Assembly: GCF_943737005.1 (NCBI RefSeq)
Contig: NZ_CALSFU010000001.1
Coordinates: forward strand, 186,001-250,000
Direction: 5' to 3'
Origin: Achromobacter sp. Marseille-Q4962
GTDB lineage: Bacteria; Pseudomonadota; Gammaproteobacteria; Burkholderiales; Burkholderiaceae_B
Length of the DNA stretch: 64,000 nucleotides
Shown here one piece after another: positions 8,379 through 17,516 of the stretch; position 1 is the first letter of the stretch, and the number at the start of each line of letters is the position of its first letter. Both the position numbers and the translations under genes were made by a program. The notes under the pieces were generated by a model. It had not been told where the DNA came from. It ran no database searches and was given only the letters and a program-made list of their open reading frames with translations.

Positions 8379-9350
8379 ATGTCATCGCCTGAATCCGCGC
8401 CGCGTCCGCGCCCCTTCCTGCTTGCCTGTCCGGACCTGGCCGCCGAGCGCCAGGGCAATACCGGCACGCCGGGCGTATGGCACTTCGACTCGGGCGTCGC
8501 GGGCCGGCGCGTCATGCTCACCGCCCTCGTCCACGGCAACGAGCTGTGCGGCGCCTGGGCGCTCAAGGCGGCGCTGCAGGCGGGGCTGCGGCCGCGCCGG
8601 GGCTCGCTGACCCTGGCGTTCTGCAACCTGGCCGCGTTCGACCGCTTCGATCCCGCCAATTACGCGCCGTCGCGCTTCGTGGACGAAGACATGAACCGCG
8701 TCTGGAGCGAAGACAAGCTGTCGCGGCCCGACACCCAGGAACGCCGCCGCGCCGCCGAGCTGCGCCCCTGGGTGGAGCGGGCCGACTGGCTCATGGACTT
8801 CCATTCGATGAGCAACTCCGACGTGCCGCTGCAGCTCACCGGGCTGGAGCCGCGCAATATCGCGCTGGCGCGCTCGCTGGGCAACCCGGCCTACGTCATC
8901 GCCGACGCCGGCCACGCCGCGGGCGTGCGCATGCGCGACTATGGCCGGTTCGGCGAGACGGGCGATAATGGCACGCGCTCGCTGCTCATCGAGTGCGGCT
9001 TTCATGGCGCGCCCGAGGCGCGCGACGTGGCGCTGGACCAGCTGGCGCGCTTCCTGTGCGCGGCAGGCACGCTGGACCGCACCGACCTGCCGGCCGCCTG
9101 GTTCGCGCCCGACGCGCCCGCGCAGCGCGCGCTGCGCGTCACGGAGGCCATCGCGGCCCGGAGCGCAGATTTCCGTTTCGCGCAGCCCTGGAAGGGGCTC
9201 GAAACCCTGCCCCGCGCCGGCACGCTGATCGGCTGGTCCGAAGGCGAGCCCGTCGTCACGCCCTACGACGACTGCGTGCTCATCATGCCCTCCACCGCCA
9301 ATCTGCGGCCGGGCGTGACCGTGGTCCGGCTGGCCCGGCCTATCGCCTGA
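8379..9350 (+). CDS. Succinylglutamate desuccinylase/aspartoacylase family protein
   Basis: A 323-residue zinc-dependent amidohydrolase of the M14-like AstE/ASPA group, which removes acyl groups from N-acyl amino acids. The zinc motif HGNELCGAW (about residue 49), the DFHSMSN segment (about 139) and the Glu in LLIECGFHG (about 203) are visible. The neighbouring peptidase and permease genes suggest that the imported compound is N-acylated, but the actual acyl amino acid is unknown. It is followed after 70 bases by the first permease gene. Confidence 0.82.
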   Translation: MSSPESAPRPRPFLLACPDLAAERQGNTGTPGVWHFDSGVAGRRVMLTALVHGNELCGAWALKAALQAGLRPRRGSLTLAFCNLAAFDRFDPANYAPSRFVDEDMNRVWSEDKLSRPDTQERRRAAELRPWVERADWLMDFHSMSNSDVPLQLTGLEPRNIALARSLGNPAYVIADAGHAAGVRMRDYGRFGETGDNGTRSLLIECGFHGAPEARDVALDQLARFLCAAGTLDRTDLPAAWFAPDAPAQRALRVTEAIAARSADFRFAQPWKGLETLPRAGTLIGWSEGEPVVTPYDDCVLIMPSTANLRPGVTVVRLARPIA

Positions 9351-9420
9351 CCCCGCCAGCGCGCGGCCTGCCCGCCTCTCCCGGAAACGAAACCATCATG
9401 CCCAGCAAGGAACTCATCTC

Positions 9421-10398
9421 GTGGCCCTGTTCATCCTGCGCAGACTGATACAGAGTCTGTTCGTCCTCCTGGCCGTGTCGGTCGTGGTGTTCTTCGCGGT
9501 CTACGCCGTGGGAGACCCGATCGAACTGCTGGTCAGCCCCGAAGCCAGCCAGGCCGCCCGCGAAGCCATGATCGCCCGGCTGGGGCTGGACCTGCCGGTC
9601 TGGCAGCAATACGCCCATTTCCTGTGGCGCGCGCTGCACGGCGACCTGGGCACGTCCTTCGTGCACAACATCCCCGCCGTCGATCTCATCGTGCAGCGCA
9701 TTCCCGCCACCTTCGAACTGGTGGTGGTCGCCATCAGCCTGACCTGTCTGATCGGCATTCCGCTCGGGCTGGTGGCCGGCCTGTACCGCGACGAGCCGCT
9801 CGGGCGGGGCATCATGGCCTCGTCGGTGCTGGGCTTCTCGCTGCCCAACTTCTGGCAGGGCATGATGCTCATCCTGCTCTTTGCCGTCTGGCTGGGCTGG
9901 CTGCCGGCCACCGGCCGCGGCGAGACGGTCACCGTGCTGGGCGTGCCGCTGTCCATTCTCACCGCCGACGGCTGGTCGCATCTCATCATGCCGGCCATCA
10001 ACCTGGCGCTGGCCAATATCGCGCTGGTGCTGCGCCTGACCGCCTCCGGCGTGGTCGAGGCGCGCAGCCAGGACTACGTGAAGTTCGCCCGCGCCAAGGG
10101 CGTCAGGCCCGGCCGCATCGTGCGCCGCCATATCCTGCGCAACATCCTCATCCCCGTCGTCACCGTGATCGGCATGGAATTCGGCACGCTGATCGCCTAC
10201 TCCACCATCACCGAAACCGTGTTCGCGTGGCCCGGCATGGGCAAGCTGCTCATCGACAGCGTCTACCAGCTCGACCGCCCCGTGGTGGTGGCCTACGTGA
10301 TGCTGGTCACGCTGATCTTCGTCATCATCAACCTGGTTGTGGACATTCTGTATGCCGCGCTCGACCCGCGCGTACAGCTCGTGACTCCCGCTCAATGA
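9421..10398 (+). CDS. ABC transporter permease, DppB type
   Basis: A 325-residue inner-membrane permease of the dipeptide/oligopeptide/nickel family. Start is GTG at 9421 with AAGGA at 9408. The first helix is at about residues 9-30 ([19 protein letters not shown]), and about six membrane segments follow. The EAA-type loop for ATPase contact is seen as [19 protein letters not shown] (about 218-236). Its stop overlaps the start of the second permease gene (ATGA). Confidence 0.9.
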   Translation: MALFILRRLIQSLFVLLAVSVVVFFAVYAVGDPIELLVSPEASQAAREAMIARLGLDLPVWQQYAHFLWRALHGDLGTSFVHNIPAVDLIVQRIPATFELVVVAISLTCLIGIPLGLVAGLYRDEPLGRGIMASSVLGFSLPNFWQGMMLILLFAVWLGWLPATGRGETVTVLGVPLSILTADGWSHLIMPAINLALANIALVLRLTASGVVEARSQDYVKFARAKGVRPGRIVRRHILRNILIPVVTVIGMEFGTLIAYSTITETVFAWPGMGKLLIDSVYQLDRPVVVAYVMLVTLIFVIINLVVDILYAALDPRVQLVTPAQ

Positions 10399-11324
10399 AT
10401 ACCATGCCCCATACTCCCAATCCCGGCCGCACCCGCACGGTCCAGCCGCTGGCCGACACGCCCCGGCGCGCCGCCATCTTGAAAAAGCTGCACGCGCGGC
10501 CCACCGTGAAGGGGTCGGCCATCGCGCTGGCCATTCTCGTCGTGCTCGTCATGGCCGCGCCCTTCTTCGCGCCGCAGAATCCCTACGATCTCGCCAATCT
10601 CTCGCTCATGGACGGCCGCCTGGCCCCCGGGCAGGCGCTCATGGACGGCAGCATCGCCTGGCTGGGCACCGACGACCAGGGCCGCGACATGCTCAGCGCC
10701 ATCCTGTACGGCCTGCGCATCAGCCTCATGGTGGGCCTGAGCGCCGTGGTGCTGGCCACGGCCATCGGCGGCGCGGTCGGGCTGGTGGCGGCCTATATCG
10801 GCGGGCTGGTCGACACGGTGCTGATGCGCCTCGTGGATTTCATCCTGGGCTTTCCCACCATCCTGGTGGCGCTGGTGCTGCTGGTGGTGCTGGGGCGCGG
10901 GGTGGACAAGGTGATCCTGGCGCTGGTGCTGGTGCAGTGGGGCCACTATGCGCGCATCATGCGCAGCCGCGCCCTGCAGGAACGGCGCAAGGAATACGTG
11001 GAAGCGGCGGCCAACCTGGGCTTTCCGGCCTGGCGCATCATGGTGTTCCACCTGCTGCCCAATTGCCTGGGCCCGGTGATGGTGTTCGCCACCATCCAGA
11101 TCGCCACCGCCATCGCGCTGGAAGCCACGCTGTCCTTCCTGGGCGTGGGCGTACCCATTACCGAACCCTCGCTCGGCCTGCTGATTTCCAACGGATTCCA
11201 GTACCTGTTGTCCGGCGACTACTGGATCAGCCTCTTCCCGGGCATCGCCCTGCTCGTGCTGATTCTTTCCATCAACATCGTGGGCGACCGCCTGCGCGAA
11301 GCCCTGGACCCGCGACGAGCATGA
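10395..11324 (+). CDS. ABC transporter permease, DppC type
   Basis: A 309-residue partner permease. It starts at the ATG overlapping the previous stop codon; a longer frame upstream is only the alternative frame of the first permease gene. After a cytoplasmic N-terminus it has a first helix at about 38-55 and the usual OppC periplasmic segment with [18 protein letters not shown] (about 95-112). The coupling loop is [20 protein letters not shown] (about 193-212). With the DppB-type protein it forms the membrane channel of the importer. Confidence 0.9.
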   Translation: MNTMPHTPNPGRTRTVQPLADTPRRAAILKKLHARPTVKGSAIALAILVVLVMAAPFFAPQNPYDLANLSLMDGRLAPGQALMDGSIAWLGTDDQGRDMLSAILYGLRISLMVGLSAVVLATAIGGAVGLVAAYIGGLVDTVLMRLVDFILGFPTILVALVLLVVLGRGVDKVILALVLVQWGHYARIMRSRALQERRKEYVEAAANLGFPAWRIMVFHLLPNCLGPVMVFATIQIATAIALEATLSFLGVGVPITEPSLGLLISNGFQYLLSGDYWISLFPGIALLVLILSINIVGDRLREALDPRRA

Positions 11325-11394
11325 ACAAGGCCCACCCCTCGCAGCGCTGCGCGCTTTCCCCTCGACGCGGCGCCGTGGCGGACCGGCGCAACGG

Positions 11395-12387
11395 ATGAAT
11401 GAAATGAAGGAAACCATCCTGGAGGTGCGCGGCCTGCGCACCGCGTTCCATACCGAGGCCGGCGCCTGGCTGGCCGTCGACGGCGTAGACCTGACCGTGC
11501 GCCGCGGCGAGATCGTGGGCCTGGTGGGCGAATCGGGGTCGGGCAAATCCGTCACCGGCTTTTCGCTGCTGGGCCTGATCGACCCGCCCGGCGAAGTCGT
11601 GGACGGAGAAGTGAAGTTCAAGGGCACGGACCTGCGCAAGCTCGACGAAGAACAGATGCGCCAGCTGCGCGGCAACCGCATCGCCATGATCTTCCAGGAC
11701 CCGCTCATGACGCTCAACCCGGTGCTGCGCGTGGGCGAGCAGATGATGGAGGCCATCCTCACGCACGAGGACGTGCCGCGCGCGCAGGCGCTGGAACGCT
11801 GCCGCGAAGCCCTGGAAATGGTGGGCATCCCCTCGCCGGAAAAGCGGCTGCGCAGCTATCCCCACGAGTTCTCGGGCGGCATGCGCCAGCGCGTGGCCAT
11901 CGCCATCGCCATGCTGAACAAGCCCGACCTGATCATCTGCGACGAGCCGACCACGGCGCTGGACGTGACCATCCAGGGCCAGATTCTCTACCGCATGCAG
12001 CAGATCTGCCGCGAGCACGACACCGCGCTCATCTGGATCACGCACGACCTGGGCGTGGTGGCCGAGCTGGCCGACCGCGTCGCCGTCATGTATGCCGGAC
12101 GCATCGTCGAGTCCGGCCCCGTCGACCAGGTGCTGGACGCGCCGCGCCATCCCTACACCAAGGGCCTGCTCGACTCCATGCCCGGCGCCGCGCCGCCCGG
12201 CGGGCGCCTGCACCAGATCGACGGCATGGCGCCCAGCCTCGCCGGCCGGCCCTCGGGCTGTCCGTTCCGCCCGCGCTGCTCGCACGCGATCACGCGCTGC
12301 ACGGAACAGGCCCCGGCCGTCACCACCGAAGGCCCGCGCAGCTACCGCTGCTATGCGCCCATTGCCCGCGAGGCGGAAAAAGCATGA
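11395..12387 (+). CDS. ABC transporter ATP-binding protein, DppD type
   Basis: A 330-residue ATPase. Walker A is GESGSGKS (about residue 44), the signature is FSGGMRQRV (about 158) and Walker B is [13 protein letters not shown] (about 179). The C-terminal oligopeptide/HPY extension carries the Cys-rich [15 protein letters not shown] (about 286-300), typical of DppD/OppD. Alternative ATG codons at 11395 and 11404 are both possible. It overlaps the next ATPase gene by four bases. Confidence 0.9.
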   Translation: MNEMKETILEVRGLRTAFHTEAGAWLAVDGVDLTVRRGEIVGLVGESGSGKSVTGFSLLGLIDPPGEVVDGEVKFKGTDLRKLDEEQMRQLRGNRIAMIFQDPLMTLNPVLRVGEQMMEAILTHEDVPRAQALERCREALEMVGIPSPEKRLRSYPHEFSGGMRQRVAIAIAMLNKPDLIICDEPTTALDVTIQGQILYRMQQICREHDTALIWITHDLGVVAELADRVAVMYAGRIVESGPVDQVLDAPRHPYTKGLLDSMPGAAPPGGRLHQIDGMAPSLAGRPSGCPFRPRCSHAITRCTEQAPAVTTEGPRSYRCYAPIAREAEKA

Positions 12388-13442
12388 GCGCCGCCGAGAC
12401 ATCCGCAGTGCGCAGCACGGAGGACCATTCCTTGACCCAGGCCGATACCCCCGTCATCGAGCTGAAGAACATACACAAGCGCTTCGAGCAGCGCCCCGAC
12501 CTGGCGCAGCGCATCCTGGCGCTGGGCGGCCGGCCCATCGACCGCCGCACGGTCTACGCCGTCAACGGCGTGGACCTCGCCATCCGTCGCGGCGAAGTCG
12601 TGGGGCTGGTGGGCGAGTCCGGCTGCGGCAAGTCCACGCTGGGCCGCATCGTGGCGGGCCTGCACCGCCAGAGCGAGGGCGAACTGCGCTACCTGGGCCA
12701 GGACGCCTCGCGGCTGCGCGGCGCCAGCAAGCTGGCCTACACGCTGGGCGTGCAGATGATCTTCCAGGATCCTCAGGCCTCGCTCAATCCGCGTCAGCGC
12801 CTGCGCCAGATCCTGGGCGAGGCGCTCAAGGTGCACAAGCTCGCGCCGCCGCGGGACATCCCCGCCCGCATCGACCGCGCGCTGTCCGAAGTGGGGCTGG
12901 ACCGCGAATACCGCGACCGCTTTCCGCACCAGATCTCCGGCGGCCAGCGCCAGCGCATCGGCATCGCCCGCGCGCTGATGGTGTCGCCCAAGTTCCTGGT
13001 CTGCGACGAGCCGGTGGCGGCGCTGGACGTGTCGATCCAGGCGCAGGTCATCAACCTCTTCATGGACCTGCGCGCGCAGCACGGTTTCACGTACCTGTTC
13101 ATCAGCCATGACCTGGGCGTGGTCAAGCACATCTCCGACCGCGTCGCCATCATGTACCTGGGCAAGATCGTGGAGATTTCCACCGCGGCGGAAATCTTCG
13201 CCCATGCCAACCACCCGTATACCCAGGCCCTGATGGCCGAGGTGCCCGACGTGGCGCGGCGCGGCCGCAAGTTCACGCCGATCCGCGGCGAGATCCCCTC
13301 GCCGCTGAATCCGCCGCCCGGCTGCACCTTCCATCCGCGCTGCCCCCACGCCATGCCGCGCTGCCGCGAACAGGCGCCCGCGCTGCGGGAAATCTCCCCG
13401 GGCCACTGGTCGGCCTGTCACCTGAACGACGCCAACGCATAA
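12384..13442 (+). CDS. ABC transporter ATP-binding protein, DppF type
   Basis: A 352-residue second ATPase. Walker A is GESGCGKS (about residue 76), the signature is [15 protein letters not shown] (about 188) and Walker B is [14 protein letters not shown] (about 208). It ends with the HPY-type Cys cluster [15 protein letters not shown] (about 312-326). It starts within the stop codon of the DppD-type gene. An in-frame ATG-free N-terminal stretch of about 20 polar residues precedes the domain, so a later start is conceivable. It supplies, with DppD, the nucleotide-binding pair of the importer. Confidence 0.9.
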   Translation: MSAAETSAVRSTEDHSLTQADTPVIELKNIHKRFEQRPDLAQRILALGGRPIDRRTVYAVNGVDLAIRRGEVVGLVGESGCGKSTLGRIVAGLHRQSEGELRYLGQDASRLRGASKLAYTLGVQMIFQDPQASLNPRQRLRQILGEALKVHKLAPPRDIPARIDRALSEVGLDREYRDRFPHQISGGQRQRIGIARALMVSPKFLVCDEPVAALDVSIQAQVINLFMDLRAQHGFTYLFISHDLGVVKHISDRVAIMYLGKIVEISTAAEIFAHANHPYTQALMAEVPDVARRGRKFTPIRGEIPSPLNPPPGCTFHPRCPHAMPRCREQAPALREISPGHWSACHLNDANA

Positions 13443-13446
13443 CGCC

Positions 13447-14352
13447 ATGAAAGCCTCAGAGATGTCCAATGTGGACCGTATCGCCATCGAGCTGGGTCAT
13501 GCCGGCCGCAACGCCATTCACTACGTCGACGACGACCGCAACGCCGACCGCCCCTTCAAGCTCCAGACCTACCGCCCCTACGGGTACACGCCGGACCGCC
13601 CGGTCGTGATCGTGCAGCACGGCGTGCTGCGCAACGGCGACGAGTACCGCGACTTCTGGGTGCCGGCCGCCGACCGCCACAAGCTGCTGATCGTGGCCCT
13701 CACCTTCTCCAACGAGATCTGGCCCGGCGTCGAGAGCTACAACAACGGCCGCGTCTTCACGGCCACGGGCAATCCGCGCCACATCGCCGGCTGGACCTAT
13801 GCCCTGGTGGGCAACGTCATCCGCGACCTGGTCGCGGCGGACATCGCCGACGGCCGTAACGTCTATCTCTTCGGGCATTCCGCCGGCGGCCAGTTCGTGC
13901 ACCGCCTCATGAGCAGCCAGCCGCACGACCTGTTCAAAGCCGTCGTCGCCGCCAATCCCGGCTGGTACACGCTGCCCACCTTCGATTACCCCTTCCCCGA
14001 GGGCATGGACGGCGTGGGCCTGACCGAAGACCATCTCGTCAAGCTGCTGGGCTACCCCATGACTATCCTGGCGGGCGACCAGGACATCGCCACCGACGAC
14101 CCGCACCTGCCTTCCGAGCCCGCCGCCCTGCGCCAGGGCCCGCACCGTTTCGCGCGCGCCCACTACTATTTCGAAGCTGGCCGCCGGGAGGCCGGGCGCC
14201 GCGGCGTGCCGTTCAACTGGAAGCTGCAAGTCGTGCCGGGCATCGGCCACGATGGCCGCGCCATGTCGGCGGTCTGCGCCAGCCTCTGGTTCGAGGGCGG
14301 CATGCCCGACGCGGCCGAACTGGCCCGGCTCGCCGGCCAGCAAGTCGCCTGA
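13447..14352 (+). CDS. Alpha/beta hydrolase
   Basis: A 301-residue hydrolase with nucleophile elbow GHSAGGQ (Ser at about residue 143) and a likely catalytic His in PGIGHDG (about 265). The region VVIVQHGVLRNGDEYRDF (about 52-69) resembles the oxyanion strand of poly(3-hydroxybutyrate) depolymerase-like and dienelactone hydrolase-like proteins. No signal peptide is visible, so it should act in the cytoplasm. It follows the DppF gene by four bases and precedes an M20 peptidase gene, so it belongs to the transport operon. ATG codons at 13447 and 13462 are alternative starts. Substrate unknown. Confidence 0.8.
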   Translation: MKASEMSNVDRIAIELGHAGRNAIHYVDDDRNADRPFKLQTYRPYGYTPDRPVVIVQHGVLRNGDEYRDFWVPAADRHKLLIVALTFSNEIWPGVESYNNGRVFTATGNPRHIAGWTYALVGNVIRDLVAADIADGRNVYLFGHSAGGQFVHRLMSSQPHDLFKAVVAANPGWYTLPTFDYPFPEGMDGVGLTEDHLVKLLGYPMTILAGDQDIATDDPHLPSEPAALRQGPHRFARAHYYFEAGRREAGRRGVPFNWKLQVVPGIGHDGRAMSAVCASLWFEGGMPDAAELARLAGQQVA

Positions 14353-14388
14353 CCCTCCTTTCCAAGACGCCAACGCGCGGAGATTCCC

Positions 14389-15519
14389 ATGTCCAACCTT
14401 CCCAACACCGAACAGCTCGTCGCCGGCATCCAGCAATGGCTGCGCTGCGAATCGCCCTCCAACTACCCGGAAGGCATCGCCGCGATGGCCCGCATCATCG
14501 CCGACCAGGCCGCCGCCGCCGGCCTGACGGTGGAAGTGTCCTCGCTCGGCTCCGCCACCGGCCCGCTGCTCTACGTGACCAACCGCGCGCCCGGCGACAC
14601 CCGCCCCGGCATCCTCATCCTGGGCCACATGGACACCGTGCACCCGGTCGGCACGCTGCTCGAAAACCCCGTGCGCATCGAAGGCGACCGCCTCTACGGC
14701 CCCGGCGGCTACGACATGAAGGCGGGCATCTACCTGGCGCTCTCCGCCCTCGCCGCGCTGGCGCGGCCGGGCGCCACGCGGCTGCCCGTGGACTTCCTCA
14801 TGGTGCCCGACGAGGAAACCGGCAGCCACGCCTCGCGCGTGCACATCGAACGCTTCGCGGCCAATGCGAAGTACGCCCTGGTCTGCGAGCCCGCCCGCCC
14901 CAACGGCGGCAAATGCGTCACCGCGCGCAAGGGCACGGGTATGCTCACGCTGAACGTCAAGGGCCGCCCCTCGCACGCCGGCATGGCGCACGAGAAGGGC
15001 CGCAGCGCCATCCGCGAAATGGCGCACCAGGTGCTGGCGCTGGAAGCCATGACCGACTACGAGCGCGGCGTGACCGTCAGCGTGGGCACCATCGCCGGCG
15101 GCACCGTCACCAACACCGTGCCGGCGCAGTGTCGCTGTGTCGTGGACTTCCGCGTGCCCGACATGGGCGCCGCCGAAGACGTGCTGCGCCGCATGCGCGA
15201 GCTGTGCGCCGTGGGGCCGGACGTGGAGCTGGACATCGACGTGGAGCTCAACCGTCCGCCCATGGTCAAGACCGAAGCCGCGGCCGCCCTGCTGGCCCTG
15301 GCCCAGGGCTATGCCGAGCGCGCCGGCTTTCCGCTCGAAGACGCGCCCATGACCGGCGGCGGCAGCGACGCCAACTTCACCTCCGCCCTGGGCGTGCCCA
15401 CGCTGGACGGCCTGGGCGCGGACGGCGACGGCGCGCACACGCTGCACGAGTACGTGCTCGTGCCCACGCTGGAAATGCGCCTGAAATTCTGGGAGCTGCT
15501 GCTGAAGGAACTGGCCTAG
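14389..15519 (+). CDS. M20 family metallopeptidase (glutamate carboxypeptidase/CPG2-like)
   Basis: A 376-residue zinc peptidase. Ligand and catalytic segments are LGHMDTVHPVG (about residue 82), GPGGYDMKAG (about 104), PDEETGSH (about 139), LVCEPAR (about 164) and a C-terminal GDGAHTLHEYV (about 347). The dimerisation or lid domain lies at about 180-290, with GRPSHAGMAHEKGRSA. It resembles carboxypeptidase G2 and succinyl-diaminopimelate desuccinylase relatives; C-terminal Glu release is one possibility. It lies 36 bases after the hydrolase gene, in the same operon. Confidence 0.87.
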   Translation: MSNLPNTEQLVAGIQQWLRCESPSNYPEGIAAMARIIADQAAAAGLTVEVSSLGSATGPLLYVTNRAPGDTRPGILILGHMDTVHPVGTLLENPVRIEGDRLYGPGGYDMKAGIYLALSALAALARPGATRLPVDFLMVPDEETGSHASRVHIERFAANAKYALVCEPARPNGGKCVTARKGTGMLTLNVKGRPSHAGMAHEKGRSAIREMAHQVLALEAMTDYERGVTVSVGTIAGGTVTNTVPAQCRCVVDFRVPDMGAAEDVLRRMRELCAVGPDVELDIDVELNRPPMVKTEAAAALLALAQGYAERAGFPLEDAPMTGGGSDANFTSALGVPTLDGLGADGDGAHTLHEYVLVPTLEMRLKFWELLLKELA

Positions 15520-15556
15520 GCGCTGTTCACGCTGGCCCCCTGCAATAGGGGCCGTC

Positions 15557-16564
15557 ATGCAATCCGGTCAGGCGATTTCCATGAACACTTCTCCCCAGGC
15601 AACGGGCGCGGTCGCGTACGGGCTGGCGACCGTCGCGGATGACGGCGCCGTGCTGGATACCTGGTATCCCCGGCCCGCACTTGCCGGGCAGGTGCCGGCC
15701 AGCGGCACGCGGCGGCTTTCGGCGGAGGAAGCCCGCGCCGCGCTGGGCGAGCAGGCAGCCGCCGCGCTGACGCGCGACCCGCGGCGCAAGGTGGAAACCG
15801 TGGCGGTGCGCACAGCCATCGCCGCGCTGGCCGACCCGCCGGCGGACGCGCATGACGCCTACCTGCGCCTGCACCTGCTCAGCCACCGCCTGATTCGCCC
15901 GCATGGCGCCAATCTCGAGGGGCTGTTCGGCGTGCTGTCCAACGTGGCCTGGACTTCGGCCGGCCCCTGCCCGGTGGACCAGGTGGACGCGCTGCGCTGG
16001 CTGCTGCGCGCGGCGGGCCAGACGCTGGAAGTCCACGCCATCGACAAGATCCCGCGCATGACCGACTACGTCGCACCGGCCGGCGTGCGCATCGCCGACG
16101 CCAGCCGCGTGCGGCTGGGCGCGCACCTGTCGCCCGGCACCACGGTGCTGCACGAAGGCTTCTGCAACTTCAACGCGGGCACGCTGGGCGCCTCCATGGT
16201 GGAAGGCCGCATCAGCGCCGGCGTCATCGTGGACGACGGCACCGACATCGGCGGCGGCGCCTCCATCATGGGCACCATGTCGGGCGGCGGCAAGCAGGTG
16301 GTGTCCATCGGCAAGCGCTGCCTGCTCGGGGCCAATTCCGGCCTCGGCATCTCGCTGGGAGACGACTGCGTGGTGGAGGCCGGCTGCTACGTCACCGCCG
16401 GCACCCGCGTGCTCACTCCCGAAGGCGCGGTCGTGAAGGCCGTGGCGCTCGCGGGCCAGCACGGCCTGCTGTTCCGGCGCAATTCGCAGACCGGCGCCGT
16501 CGAAACGCTGGTGCGCACCGCCGCGTGGGGCACGCTCAACCCTGCGCTGCACACCGGGCACTAG
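15557..16564 (+). CDS. dapD: 2,3,4,5-tetrahydropyridine-2,6-dicarboxylate N-succinyltransferase, DapD of the actinobacterial/Pseudomonas type
   Basis: A 335-residue protein. The C-terminal half is a left-handed beta helix with hexapeptide repeats (about 180-290), and the segment FNAGTLGASMVEGRISAG followed by GGGASIMGTMSGGGK (about 206-245) is the hallmark of the longer DapD type. The reaction succinylates tetrahydrodipicolinate in lysine and meso-diaminopimelate synthesis. It sits 37 bases after an M20 peptidase gene and may be co-transcribed with the peptide-uptake genes. Start may be ATG 15557 (AGGGG upstream) or 15581. Because the context is uptake rather than biosynthesis, a related acyl transfer is possible. 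Confidence 0.8.
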   Translation: MQSGQAISMNTSPQATGAVAYGLATVADDGAVLDTWYPRPALAGQVPASGTRRLSAEEARAALGEQAAAALTRDPRRKVETVAVRTAIAALADPPADAHDAYLRLHLLSHRLIRPHGANLEGLFGVLSNVAWTSAGPCPVDQVDALRWLLRAAGQTLEVHAIDKIPRMTDYVAPAGVRIADASRVRLGAHLSPGTTVLHEGFCNFNAGTLGASMVEGRISAGVIVDDGTDIGGGASIMGTMSGGGKQVVSIGKRCLLGANSGLGISLGDDCVVEAGCYVTAGTRVLTPEGAVVKAVALAGQHGLLFRRNSQTGAVETLVRTAAWGTLNPALHTGH

Positions 16565-16596
16565 GGCATGTCAACCCTGGCCGCGCGGCGGCGGCG

Positions 16597-17451
16597 CTAC
16601 GGCCCGGGGGCGATCGGCGCGAACGGATAGCGCCGCAGCTCCCCGCCGCCCGCGATGATGGCGGTGGCCTCGGGCACTTCCTCCCAGGCGCCCGGCAGTT
16701 CCGACAGCGGCTCCGAGAGCAGCAGATAGGCATCGTCGCTCAGCGCGGCGACGCGGGGATCGTCGGGATACAGCTCGCGCAGATGGCGCACGCTGGTGTT
16801 GTGAAACAGCGTGCGCGAATCGCCCTCGCTGGAATAGCGCACCGCGACGAGCCGGGAACCGTCGAGCGCGCACACCGTCATGTTGACGGGATACGCCACG
16901 CCGTGCCGCCTGCCGGTTTCCTCCACCGCGCCCACCATGCGCGCCAGCGCCGGCAGCGGGTCGTTTTCCAGGCCGAAGCTCAGGGCCAGCAGGAACATGA
17001 CCTCCGAATCGGTGGAACCCTCCAGCGATCCGAAATACGCGGGCGCGATCATCAGCATCAGGTCGCGCCGCAGCAGCGGATAGTCGCGAATGAGGCCGTT
17101 GTGCGCGAACAGCCAGTTGCCGTGGCGGAACGGATGGCAGTTGGTTTCCTGCGCCGGCGTGTCGGTGGCGGCGCGGATGTGGGCCACGAACAGCGGCGAA
17201 TGGATGGCGCGGGCCGCCTCGCGCAGGTTGCGGTCGTTCCAGGCGGGACGCACGCTGCGGTAGCGGAACGGCGGCTCCAGCGGCTGGCCGCCCGGCGGGC
17301 GGGCATACCAGCCCAGGCCGAAGCCGTCGCCGTTGGTGGTGGCGGCGCCCAGGCGAGCGTGCAGGCTCTGGTCGATGAGCGAGTGCTTCGCCTTGAAGAG
17401 CACGCTCTCCATTTGCAGCGGACTACCCGTATAAGCCAGCCATCGGCACAT
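16597..17451 (-). CDS. Class II glutamine amidotransferase (YafJ-like)
   Basis: A 284-residue protein that begins MCRWLAYTGSP; Cys2 becomes the N-terminal nucleophile after Met removal, as in Ntn glutaminase domains. Other motifs are NGDGFGLGWY (about residue 41), FVAHIRAAT (about 84) and NCHPFRHGNWLFAHNGLI (about 99). No synthetase domain is attached, so the acceptor of the ammonia is unknown. It lies 65 bases downstream of the rep gene, on the same strand, and is convergent with dapD. Confidence 0.85.
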   Translation of the reverse strand: MCRWLAYTGSPLQMESVLFKAKHSLIDQSLHARLGAATTNGDGFGLGWYARPPGGQPLEPPFRYRSVRPAWNDRNLREAARAIHSPLFVAHIRAATDTPAQETNCHPFRHGNWLFAHNGLIRDYPLLRRDLMLMIAPAYFGSLEGSTDSEVMFLLALSFGLENDPLPALARMVGAVEETGRRHGVAYPVNMTVCALDGSRLVAVRYSSEGDSRTLFHNTSVRHLRELYPDDPRVAALSDDAYLLLSEPLSELPGAWEEVPEATAIIAGGGELRRYPFAPIAPGP

Positions 17452-17516
17452 GATGCGCTCCTCGCGACAAAGAGTTGGGACCGGCGCGCCGCCGCCGCGG
17501 TTCCGCGGCCGCGGCG

